Shown here: piece by piece, positions 1 to 5,027 of the stretch
Numbering within the stretch: position 1 is the first letter of the stretch
Layout of the letters: every line of letters starts with the position of its first letter
The notes under the pieces: model-generated
The model's database searches: none
Seen by the model: the letters and a program-made list of their open reading frames with translations, nothing else
Told to the model about the DNA's origin: nothing
Translations under genes and position numbers: made by a program
Source of the DNA: Halobacteriales archaeon QH_10_65_19
Lineage (GTDB): Archaea; Halobacteriota; Halobacteria; Halobacteriales; Haloarculaceae
Direction of reading: 5' to 3'
Assembly: GCA_003022085.1 (NCBI GenBank)
Contig: PXQK01000092.1
Location: 8,803 to 13,923, forward strand
DNA: 5,121 nt

Positions 1-511
1 CACTGATTGAGGGGCGTGCCTGTTGGGCGTTGTATATCTCCGTAATAAAGACTGGTGAGATTCGCTTCGGGAGCTGCTCCCACTCGTCGTCGGAGAGGTG
101 TTCTCCGAGTTCGTCCCGGTGCGTTTTGGTCGGGAGAACGCGAGTCTGGAGCGGGAGCCGTGGAACGATCCACCGCGCCCAGGGAGAGACCTTCCCTTCG
201 TAGATCCCCCACCACGGGGAGAGGTAGACATTCCTGGCGGTCGTGTCCAGGAACGCTGTGACGAGCCCACCGAGGCTGTGACTCACCACACCTGCTGGGT
301 CGTGCTCGTCGTGTGCCCGCTGCACTGGACGACGGTACTCCCGTTCGAAATCGGTTATGTCTGTGGGTAACTGGAGTGTGTGGACCCGATAGCCGGCGCC
401 AGTGAGCTGGTCGACAAACCAGCCCACCGAGGCATCGTCGAACTGATTGCCGAGTCCCATGACGAACAGGAGCGTCGGACTCCCGGACTCGTTGAACGTC
501 CGACTGTCCAT
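1..511 (-). CDS. Alpha/beta hydrolase family protein, N-terminal 170 residues (cut by window edge)
   Basis: I see an open minus-strand frame from an ATG at 511 to the left edge with no stop, so the C-terminus is missing. Residues 13-20 (TLLFVMGL) form a hydrophobic strand followed by GNQFDD, in the position where alpha/beta hydrolases carry the oxyanion-hole loop. Residues 75-83 read VVSHSLGGL, a nucleophile elbow in which Ser79 would be the catalytic nucleophile; the usual first Gly of G-x-S-x-G is Ser here. The acid and His of the triad should lie in the missing part or late in the visible part, and I cannot assign them. There is no signal peptide, so it is probably cytoplasmic. The substrate cannot be told; an esterase, lipase or thioesterase-like role is only a family inference. 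The start is supported by a TATTTTATC box A centred 28 nt upstream, giving a leaderless mRNA. Codon use is typical of the window. Confidence 0.85.
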   Translation of the reverse strand, partial: MDSRTFNESGSPTLLFVMGLGNQFDDASVGWFVDQLTGAGYRVHTLQLPTDITDFEREYRRPVQRAHDEHDPAGVVSHSLGGLVTAFLDTTARNVYLSPWWGIYEGKVSPWARWIVPRLPLQTRVLPTKTHRDELGEHLSDDEWEQLPKRISPVFITEIYNAQQARPSIS

Positions 512-534
512 ACGCGGGACACTCGACGCTGAGA

Positions 535-543
535 GATAAAATA
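535..543 (-). promoter_or_regulatory. Box A (TATA) of the hydrolase gene
   Basis: TATTTTATC on the minus strand, centred about 28 nt before the ATG at 511. This is the spacing expected of an archaeal TBP-binding site for a leaderless transcript that begins at or next to the start codon. Confidence 0.6.
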
Positions 544-559
544 GCTGCGTTCAGAAGAA

Positions 560-579
560 CAATTACACACAACCGTATG
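560..579 (-). repeat. Degenerate extra arm of the same repeat family
   Basis: On the minus strand this reads CATACGGTTGTGTGTAATTG, matching the family arm ATACGGTCGTGCGTGACTC at about 14 of 19 positions. It abuts copy D and lies just upstream of the hydrolase promoter. I could not find a convincing partner arm, so it may be a fragment of an older copy or chance similarity. Confidence 0.3.
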
Positions 580-690
580 ATACTGTCGGACGTGATTCTG
601 TGGAATGACAAGACACGCAAACCGGTGTATTTACGCGTTTCAGCACGATTCCGGGGTGGAAATCTCCACGTACTCACGTCCGACAGTATC
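579..690. repeat. 112-bp inverted-repeat (MITE-like) element, copy D
   Basis: The ends are perfect 17-bp inverted repeats: GATACTGTCGGACGTGA at 579-595 and its exact reverse complement at 674-690. Allowing three mismatches, the match extends inward to 26 bp (579-604 against 665-690). The arm is a diverged form of the arm shared by the three other copies in this window (GATACGGTCGTGCGTGA, three differences in 17). The roughly 60-bp interior has a small GTGGA/TCCAC hairpin at 656-669 and no convincing coding frame. No clear target-site duplication is visible. The right arm overlaps the 3' end of the broken gene at 674-995 and provides its present TGA. A non-autonomous transposon remnant is the simplest reading; a structured 3'-end element is the alternative. 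Confidence 0.75.
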
Positions 691-995
691 GAACCACAGC
701 CCTCTCGGCTCGGTGTTCTCCCGACGCGACGGTGTCGAGTACCTCCTCCAGCGTGTCCCGAGGTGCCGCACCTCGTCGGCGAGCAGGTAGGGATTGCCGT
801 ACCCGTCACGGTCAATGTACCTCCGGACTGTCGCGGATGCTGGCGTATTCGAAGCCGGGAGCCCGGGCAGGCTGGTTGGCGTTCCAGAGCTGATACAGCA
901 GTTCCCGGACAATCGAGGCGCGTGGCTCTCTTCGAACTCGCAAACAGATACCGGAGGATATCTTCTGTCAGGGCCTCGAGCGCTCGGCGGTACAT
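674..995 (-). pseudogene. Broken gene downstream of the M50 protease, three frameshifts, product unrecognised
   Basis: The ATG at 995 overlaps the TGA of the protease gene (TGATG), the usual layout of translationally coupled genes. From it the frame reads MYRRALEALTEDILRYLFAS. Good haloarchaeal protein sequence then continues in a second frame (about 930-821: EPRASIVRELLYQLWNANQP and on to RDSPE), a third frame (about 819-757: YIDRDGYGNPYLLADEVRHL), and back to the second (757-674: DTLEEVLDTVASGEH to VVRYCRT, stop). The changes fit one extra base near 930, one extra base near 820 and one missing base near 757. Each segment keeps coding-type codon use, so this was a real gene of about 107 codons, soluble and helical. 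The last six codons lie inside the arm of repeat copy D, so the original C-terminus may have been lost. I do not recognise the family. The alternative to decay is sequence error, but the long neighbouring genes are intact. Confidence 0.7.
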
Positions 996-2143
996 CACCT
1001 GCCCCGTGACACCGCGGCTGTGTTGCGCCGGAGTGCGAGCACGTCGTTGAAATCTTCTCGTGAGACGAGACCCACGGCCGCTCCATCGCGTTCGACGATA
1101 GCGACGTTCCGGCGGCTCCCAGTCAGTTCGGACAGCGCGTCGAAGGCGCTGGTCCCGCTGTCGAACCGCGGCAGGTCTGTGGTCGCGATGGAGCCGACGG
1201 TTGTCGTCTCGTACTCCTGGGTCGGGACAGTACGGAGCGTCGATGCGGTCACAGCGCCGACGACCGTACCATCTTTGTCAACGACCGCCAGGTCGGTTCG
1301 GCGGGCACCCAGCAGGCGGTCGAACAGGTCGGCGACCGTCACATCCGCCGGCACCGCCTCGTAGTCGGCGATCAGGTCCGACACCGAGAGCCCCGACAGC
1401 AGTTCGCCAACCAGCACCGACCGGGACTCGCTGGTCGCCGCAACGTAGATGAACGCCGCGAGCAACAGCAGAATCGGGCTGAACACGACGACGATTCCGA
1501 AAACCGCAAACAGCAGCGCGAAGTAGGTCCCGATCCGCGCGGCCGTCTGTGTCGCCTTGAGGTAGGGCCGCCTGCGTGCCAGCAGTGCCCGCAGGACGCG
1601 CCCGCCGTCCATCGGAAACGCGGGCACCATATTGAAGATTGCGAGCACGATGTTCATGACTGCAACGAAGCCAACGAGAAAGACCACACGTGTTGCCGAG
1701 GATGGGATAACCGCGAGTGCGGCGACCGCAGACAGCCCGAGGAGGACGCTCGTGATCGGGCCGGCGACCGCGATCCAGAGCTCGCGGTTCCACTCCTTGG
1801 GCATCTCCGCGAGGTCCGCCAGCCCGCCGAGGATCCAGAGAGTGATCGACTCCGTCTCGATGTCGTAGCGCATAGCTGCCCAGGCGTGGCCGAGTTCGTG
1901 GACTGCGACGCTCCCGAACAGCGCGACTGCGGCGCCAGCCCCAATGATCCATCGGTCGTTCGACCCGGAGAGCGCCGCGGGATCAACCGTTGCCGGAGTG
2001 AGCGCGTCGATCAACGAGACGTACGCGCTGATCTGCTCGCCGCTCCCGACGAGCCAGACCAGTATCGGCAGAAACACTAACAGCGAGACGTTCACCCTGA
2101 TCGGTATCCCCCAGACCTGGAAGACTGTGAAGTTGTTCTGCAT
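995..2143 (-). CDS. Site-2-type intramembrane metalloprotease (peptidase M50) with two CBS domains
   Basis: 382 aa. The catalytic motif HELGH is at residues 82-86 inside a membrane segment, with His82 and His86 as zinc ligands and Glu83 as the general base. The second motif, NMVPAFPMDGG at 171-181, supplies the third ligand Asp179. WILGGLADL at 103-111 is also typical of the family. Hydrophobic segments lie at about 17-33, 66-90, 101-111, 122-147, 152-175 and 204-237. Two CBS domains follow, at about 251-307 and 314-372. This architecture matches group III S2P enzymes such as M. jannaschii MJ0392, where the cytosolic CBS pair binds adenine nucleotide and is thought to gate the protease. The substrate is unknown; regulated cleavage of membrane-bound factors is the family role. 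The frame is open to 2287, but I chose ATG 2143 because the next residues (FTVFQVWGIPIRVN) are the usual N-terminus and a box A sits 28 nt upstream. Its stop overlaps the next start. Confidence 0.93.
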   Translation of the reverse strand: MQNNFTVFQVWGIPIRVNVSLLVFLPILVWLVGSGEQISAYVSLIDALTPATVDPAALSGSNDRWIIGAGAAVALFGSVAVHELGHAWAAMRYDIETESITLWILGGLADLAEMPKEWNRELWIAVAGPITSVLLGLSAVAALAVIPSSATRVVFLVGFVAVMNIVLAIFNMVPAFPMDGGRVLRALLARRRPYLKATQTAARIGTYFALLFAVFGIVVVFSPILLLLAAFIYVAATSESRSVLVGELLSGLSVSDLIADYEAVPADVTVADLFDRLLGARRTDLAVVDKDGTVVGAVTASTLRTVPTQEYETTTVGSIATTDLPRFDSGTSAFDALSELTGSRRNVAIVERDGAAVGLVSREDFNDVLALRRNTAAVSRGR

Positions 2144-2167
2144 ACTGGGGACGGGATCCGGGCAGAC

Positions 2168-2173
2168 ATAAAA
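2168..2173 (-). promoter_or_regulatory. Box A of the M50 protease gene
   Basis: TTTTAT on the minus strand, within GACTTTTATGT, is centred about 28 nt upstream of ATG 2143. This is leaderless promoter geometry. It lies in the 70-nt gap after the upstream gene, so the protease is probably transcribed from its own promoter. It also argues against the longer start at 2287. Confidence 0.55.
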
Positions 2174-2213
2174 GTCGGCCACTCCTGCCTGGCGGTTGTT
2201 TCTCAAAAGTGGA

Positions 2214-2539
2214 TCACAGCTGATCGAGGAGACAGTCGAGCACCGCGACGGTCGCCTCGGTGTGCAGGTGGCGGTTCTGGTTCCCACACAGCGCGGGCGG
2301 CGTCTCGACCCAGACGAGGTCGGTGTCGAGTTCGATCGGCGGAAGGCCCGTCGACTGTGGCGGCCCGCAGGCTGTGCCGGTTCGGATCTTCCGCCGACGG
2401 TACCGGCCGTAGTGGACCTCGACGGCGGGGTGTTTGACCGCTACGGGCTTCTGGTCGGGAACCGCGCTGTACAGCGCACATTCGAAGGCCTCGTGTTCAT
2501 GTGGCGCGATCAGCGTGACGTCGTCTCCTCCTCGCTCAT
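2214..2539 (-). pseudogene. Small haloarchaeal protein gene, frameshifted near its start, product unrecognised
   Basis: From 2525 down to the TGA at 2214-2216 there is an open frame with strong coding character, beginning DDVTLIAPHEHEAFECALYS and ending VAVLDCLLDQL. It has no ATG, GTG or TTG near its N-terminus, and its only GTG is nine codons before the stop. One frame over, an ATG at 2539 reads MSEEE and soon stops (MSEEETTSR). Adding one base, or removing two, in the GAGGAGGAG tract joins the two into a 108-aa protein with no other defect. A box A-like TTAATA about 33 nt upstream of 2539 supports that start. The protein has four Cys (ECAL, ACGPP, LCGN, LDCLL), a basic RRRK stretch and no membrane segment. 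I do not recognise the family. It is either a recent frameshift mutation, a sequencing error in a short repeat, or much less likely programmed slippage. It lies 70 nt upstream of the M50 gene on the same strand. Confidence 0.7.
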
Positions 2540-2569
2540 CACTCGGTACTGCAGTTGGGCGTACATCTG

Positions 2570-2575
2570 TATTAA
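2570..2575 (-). promoter_or_regulatory. Box A-like motif of the frameshifted small gene
   Basis: TTAATA on the minus strand, 31-36 nt upstream of ATG 2539 and 28-33 nt upstream of an in-frame GTG at 2542. It is slightly distant for a fully leaderless start but is the only AT-rich hexamer in this GC-rich divergent intergenic region. Confidence 0.45.
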
Positions 2576-2638
2576 CAGTTCGGCCGACCGGACCGGATTC
2601 GTGGCGGAGCGGCGCAACGAGGGCTGTGCACCGACGGC

Positions 2639-2646
2639 ATTTTCAC
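2639..2646 (+). promoter_or_regulatory. Weak box A-like motif of the SWIM gene
   Basis: ATTTTCAC, 23-30 nt before the GTG at 2669. It has the right spacing for a leaderless haloarchaeal promoter but a poor match to a TATA consensus. Confidence 0.3.
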
Positions 2647-2668
2647 GCCGCGGTCGCAAACATCGGCC

Positions 2669-3016
2669 GTGACAGCGGTCGACGAATGGGAGCGTACGCT
2701 CGCGGCAGCCGGCGAACTCACACCGGAGACGGTCGACAGTCTCATGGCGCTGCACGGCGACCGCGGCCAGCGCGCGATAGAGGCCGTCGGCGAGAACCGC
2801 GTCAAGGAGTACCGGGACTTCACGGTCGTCGTCGGTTACGAGGACGAGTACGTCGTCGAGGAGGACGCATGCACCTGCAAGGACGCCGAGTACAACCTCG
2901 ATCCGACCGATCCCGAGCAGCTCTGCTGGCACGCCATCGCCGTCCGGATCGCCCGCGCTATCGGCGAGACCGACGAACACGACATGTGGTACTCTGACGT
3001 CCGAGACTTCCTCTGA
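2669..3016 (+). CDS. Small SWIM zinc-finger protein
   Basis: 115 aa, GTG start. The C-terminal half carries a SWIM signature: Cys68-x-Cys70, then 15 residues, then Cys86-x-His88 (CTCKDAEYNL and QLCWHAIAVRIA), which should bind one zinc. SWIM domains are known to bind nucleic acid or protein partners and occur in bacterial, archaeal and eukaryotic proteins, often fused to ATPases or transposases. Here the finger stands alone after an acidic helical N-terminal half (residues 1-45) and a beta-rich stretch (52-66). It is probably cytoplasmic; no partner can be named. The GTG was chosen because the protein starts naturally there (TAVDEWERTLAAAGELTPE), and a weak box A-like ATTTTCAC lies 23-30 nt upstream. 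It is divergent from the frameshifted gene across a 129-nt region. Its TGA (3014-3016) runs directly into repeat copy A, so the stop codon is partly repeat sequence. Confidence 0.88.
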   Translation: MTAVDEWERTLAAAGELTPETVDSLMALHGDRGQRAIEAVGENRVKEYRDFTVVVGYEDEYVVEEDACTCKDAEYNLDPTDPEQLCWHAIAVRIARAIGETDEHDMWYSDVRDFL

Positions 3017-3081
3017 TAGGGTCGTGTGTGACTCTGTACCGCCATGGAGCGCGTGCAGCCCGGCAAGCAGTCACACCGATC
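3015..3081. repeat. Inverted-repeat element, copy A, between convergent genes
   Basis: The left arm at 3015-3034 reads GATAGGGTCGTGTGTGACTC, two changes from the family arm, followed by TGTACCGCCATGGAG, which matches the interior of copies B and C. The right arm is degenerate: the reverse complement of 3067-3081 reads GATCGGTGTGACTGC, with several bases deleted. The element fills most of the 83-nt gap between the SWIM gene (plus) and the membrane-protein gene (minus). Each arm reads in the direction of the gene it follows. The SWIM stop TGA overlaps the first bases. There is no T-tract, so it is not a standard archaeal U-rich terminator. Confidence 0.6.
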
Positions 3082-3099
3082 ACCATGAGACACGCGGAG

Positions 3100-3600
3100 T
3101 CACCGGCGGGACGCGTCGACAATCCCGGCGGTCTGTCCGGCAGCGACCAGAACAAACGCGGGAGGAGCGAGGGAGTCGGCGAAGCCGGCGAGACTCCCGA
3201 TAAACAACCCCGCACCCGCGAGCGATAGCAGTGCACCGCCGAGATACACAGCCCGGGCCGCCGGCAGTTCGCGGCCGGTGTAGGCCAGGCCGAGCGCCGG
3301 CAGCACCATCCAGCCAACCAGGCTCGTCGCGAGCAAGGAGTCGTTCGAAACGAGAAAGCCGGTAATACCCGCAACTGTCAGCCCCAGCCCGACGACCAGC
3401 ACGAGCCGCCAGGCCCGGAGTGCACCGTGGGCCATCTCGTCCCACCCGGTGACGGCGAAGAAGGTGATGAAGCCGGCCATGACGATGTGAGCGACGAAGA
3501 TACCGTCGTCGCCGAGGTGGCCGGCCTCCGCGGCGCTGGCCGCGATCCACGCCCCAGGCACGAGCACCACGGGCCCTGCATCCCGGATCTCCCGGAGCAC
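3100..3600 (-). CDS. Six-helix integral membrane protein, haloarchaeal, unrecognised family
   Basis: 166 aa from GTG 3600 (MLREIRDAGPVVLVPGAW), stop TGA at 3100-3102. Hydrophobic segments from this start lie at about 10-25, 34-51, 66-84, 89-107, 117-137 and 146-161, which predicts six transmembrane helices with very short loops. Short conserved-looking stretches are AHIVMAGFITFFAVTGWDEMAHG and GWMVLPALGLAYTGRELPAA. There is no enzymatic motif, substrate-binding loop or signal peptide that I can identify, so no function is proposed. The start is uncertain. A TTG at 3627 would add nine residues (MRSPDEQPG), and the frame stays open much further upstream without a good start until inside copy B and beyond. 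A strong TATA at 3708-3714 suggests a leader of about 55-85 nt, with no Shine-Dalgarno seen before either start. The gene is convergent with the SWIM gene; copy A lies between them. Confidence 0.78.
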   Translation of the reverse strand: MLREIRDAGPVVLVPGAWIAASAAEAGHLGDDGIFVAHIVMAGFITFFAVTGWDEMAHGALRAWRLVLVVGLGLTVAGITGFLVSNDSLLATSLVGWMVLPALGLAYTGRELPAARAVYLGGALLSLAGAGLFIGSLAGFADSLAPPAFVLVAAGQTAGIVDASRR

Positions 3601-3707
3601 ACCCGGCTGTTCGTCTGGCGACCTCAATAGTGTCCCGGTTTCGGCTGCCCGGCTGTGGCCTGATCCAGTGAAACAACAGGAGAGTATCGGACACGCGCTG
3701 AACCAAC

Positions 3708-3714
3708 TTATATA
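3708..3714 (-). promoter_or_regulatory. Strong TATA box, probably for the membrane-protein gene
   Basis: TATATAA on the minus strand, within GTATATAAG, is the best archaeal TATA match in the window. The start site would fall near 3680-3686, leaving a 5' leader of about 55 nt to TTG 3627 or 82 nt to GTG 3600. The 162-nt gap between the two genes (3601-3812) otherwise holds only repeat copy B and no credible coding frame. Confidence 0.6.
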
Positions 3715-3763
3715 CACCCGGACGTGATTTGCCTCAGCCATCTCGACACAATTCGGGACTTTC

Positions 3764-3813
3764 ATACGGTCGTGCGTGACGGCATAGCGGTAACGAGTCA
3801 CGCACGACCGTAT
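3764..3813. repeat. 50-bp perfect inverted repeat, copy B
   Basis: ATACGGTCGTGCGTGAC at 3764-3780 is the exact reverse complement of 3797-3813, separated by 16 nt (GGCATAGCGGTAACGA). This is the most compact and best-preserved copy. The 17-bp stem could form a cruciform or a very stable RNA hairpin. The last base of the element is also the final A (complement of T 3813) of the DUF5784 stop codon, so the gene ends exactly where the repeat starts. The loop keeps the TACCGCTATG core seen in the other copies. No U-tract follows the hairpin. Confidence 0.85.
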
Positions 3814-4805
3814 CAGCGCAGTTCGGCGACGAGGTTCAGCTGGGTGTGACCGCTCACGTAGCCCTCCGTGCGACCGTCCGGTCGCATCCGGTACACCACC
3901 GCGGGCTTGTGACCGACGTCCGGCTGTTCCCCCATCACAGCCCGCCACTCGTCGTCCCGGAACGAACTACAGTCCACGAACAGGACCGCGCCAGGGTGGG
4001 CATCGAGCTGTGTACCGGTCTTGCCGTCGACGGTGTCTGTTATTGCGCGGACCGGTGTTCCGGCACGCCGCCTCGTCGGCGGCTCCGGGCGCGTCACTTC
4101 GACCAGCGTCTGGGGATCGCGAACCTGGAAGTCGAGCGCGTACCCCGAGTCCAGTTCGATTTCGGGTGTGAGCGTGTACCCGAGGTCGGTGAGCAGTTTC
4201 GCGGCGTTGAACTCGGCCATAGTCGCCCGCATCCTGACGAGGTCAGTCTGCTCGCTCGTCCCGAGCTTGGTCGCCATCGTGTACCGGTGGTCGTCCAGCA
4301 CCCCGGTCGAGAGAAACTGCTCGTAGAACTCGAGACCTTCCTCGCGGGTCGCGTCGGGGAACCCCGCCGCGTGGTCGCGAAAGAACCTCCGGGTCGACTC
4401 CCGGCCATCCTTCGAGAAAAACACCGGCAGAAAAAACCACGAGATGTGGTCGTAGTCGGCCAGCCACGGCTCGTCCGTCTCGAGTTCGGCCAGCAGTTCG
4501 CGCTGTGCCCACCGCGTAATCGGATAGGGTGCTTCCTGGAACGTCTCCTTGTCCGTGCGCCAGAGTGACTCCGGTGTCTCTGTGTTCCCCAGCCAGTACG
4601 CGCCGCTCTCCTCGTGCCAGACGAACAGCGCTAGGTCGCCGTTGCCCATCTCGAGCCGACAGGCGTCGTACTCCGGGGGCGGCGAAACCGTCGGCTTCCG
4701 GAGCGTGGCACCGAACTTCGCCGCCAGGGGCTGTCGTAGCTCGTGTTCGACCCGATCCCTGTTCCAACCTGCCGGGGAATACCGGAAGCGAACTGGTCCC
4801 GCCAC
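3813..4805 (-). CDS. DUF5784 family protein (haloarchaeal, uncharacterised), possible nuclease-like fold at C-terminus
   Basis: 330 aa, acidic, no membrane segment or signal peptide, so cytoplasmic. I recognise the sequence type (NGDLALFVW, YWLGNTETPESLWRTDK, ISWFFLPVFFSKDGRESTRR, LDDHRYTMATKLGTSEQ) as the haloarchaeal family DUF5784, from memory and not by search. The family has no known function. Residues 196-280 look like a restriction-endonuclease-type core: a helix with Glu199 (AEFNAAKLLTDLGY), a strand ending in Asp225 (YALDFQV), then Glu236 in LVEVTRP, matching the D-x(n)-E-x-K pattern except that Thr238 replaces Lys. AVLFVDCSSF at 273-282 would be a later core strand. That fold is my inference. 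Start GTG 4805 is the only start codon before an upstream in-frame stop at 4872-4874. A box A at 4866-4877 implies a leader of about 40 nt. The TGA stop overlaps repeat copy B. Confidence 0.88.
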   Translation of the reverse strand: MAGPVRFRYSPAGWNRDRVEHELRQPLAAKFGATLRKPTVSPPPEYDACRLEMGNGDLALFVWHEESGAYWLGNTETPESLWRTDKETFQEAPYPITRWAQRELLAELETDEPWLADYDHISWFFLPVFFSKDGRESTRRFFRDHAAGFPDATREEGLEFYEQFLSTGVLDDHRYTMATKLGTSEQTDLVRMRATMAEFNAAKLLTDLGYTLTPEIELDSGYALDFQVRDPQTLVEVTRPEPPTRRRAGTPVRAITDTVDGKTGTQLDAHPGAVLFVDCSSFRDDEWRAVMGEQPDVGHKPAVVYRMRPDGRTEGYVSGHTQLNLVAELR

Positions 4806-4865
4806 AGCTAGTAGTAGCCCCGTCGCCGTCTTGGCTCTTGTGTCGCGATCATACGCTCGTGTGCG

Positions 4866-4877
4866 ATTATTTTATGC
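4866..4877 (-). promoter_or_regulatory. AT-rich box A for the DUF5784 gene
   Basis: GCATAAAATAAT on the minus strand, the only AT-rich block upstream of GTG 4805. It would place transcription start near 4845 with a leader of about 40 nt. The leader holds a 14-codon open frame (ATG 4852 to the TAG at 4808) that I consider incidental. Confidence 0.45.
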
Positions 4878-4935
4878 ACCGGGCAGTATCGCGGTTTTGC
4901 GGGCTGAAACGACCAACGCGTGACTCCATAGCGTC

Positions 4936-4952
4936 GTCGGGCCAAGCCCGAC
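4936..4952. repeat. Perfect hairpin 1 inside copy C
   Basis: GTCGGGC, loop CAA, GCCCGAC: a 7-bp GC-rich stem with a 3-nt loop. It is absent from copies A, B and D. Confidence 0.7.
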
Positions 4953-4957
4953 TGCCT

Positions 4958-4974
4958 GGGAGACGTAGTCTCCC
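4958..4974. repeat. Perfect hairpin 2 inside copy C
   Basis: GGGAGAC, loop GTA, GTCTCCC: a second 7-bp stem with a 3-nt loop, five bases after hairpin 1. The equal stem and loop sizes suggest a designed secondary structure rather than chance. Confidence 0.7.
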
Positions 4975-5027
4975 TCTGGTACAGAGTCACGCACGACCGT
5001 ATCACCGCGAGCCCGCCTCACGGGTCG

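Larger units (their letters stand above)
4906..5003. repeat. Inverted-repeat element, copy C, with two internal hairpins
   Basis: The right arm at 4984-5003 is the exact reverse complement of GATACGGTCGTGCGTGACTC. The left arm (4906-4926) is eroded outside but keeps GCGTGACTC at 4918-4926, a perfect 9-bp match with 4984-4992. Compared with copies A and B, the loop core TGTACC/CGCTATGG is split by about 44 nt that contain two perfect hairpins. The arm reads in the minus direction and begins 24 nt after the stop codon of the gene tail at 5028-5121. The folded element would be a three-way junction: one basal stem and two 7-bp stem-loops. Confidence 0.75.

Noticed and set aside
577..1050. 157-codon plus-strand open frame and the 148-codon minus-strand frame at 640-1086
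   Set aside because: Both cross the repeat and the broken gene. The plus frame reads antisense to better coding sequence, and the minus frame contains only one genuine segment (about 819-757) with unnatural sequence either side.
2144..2287. 48-residue N-terminal extension of the M50 protease
   Set aside because: It is Arg/Cys/Pro-rich and unlike the rest. A box A lies inside it, 28 nt before ATG 2143, and the family N-terminus begins at 2143.
3601..3948. Long N-terminal extension of the membrane protein back to 3948
   Set aside because: It would run through repeat copy B and antisense to nothing consistent, overlap the DUF5784 3' end, and place the strong TATA inside the gene.
3846..4568. 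240-codon plus-strand frame antisense to DUF5784
   Set aside because: It is a mirror frame of a high-GC3 gene, with Arg/Val/Glu-rich low-complexity translation and no domain.
4850..4892. Possible fifth copy of the inverted repeat around the DUF5784 promoter
   Set aside because: ATACGCTCGTGTGCGA matches the arm at about 13 of 16, but the opposite arm is poor and the AT-rich centre is better explained as box A.
4808..5005. 65-codon minus-strand frame upstream of DUF5784
   Set aside because: It starts inside the arm of repeat copy C and spans its hairpins and the promoter. The 14-codon end (from ATG 4852) might be a leader peptide, but nothing supports translation.
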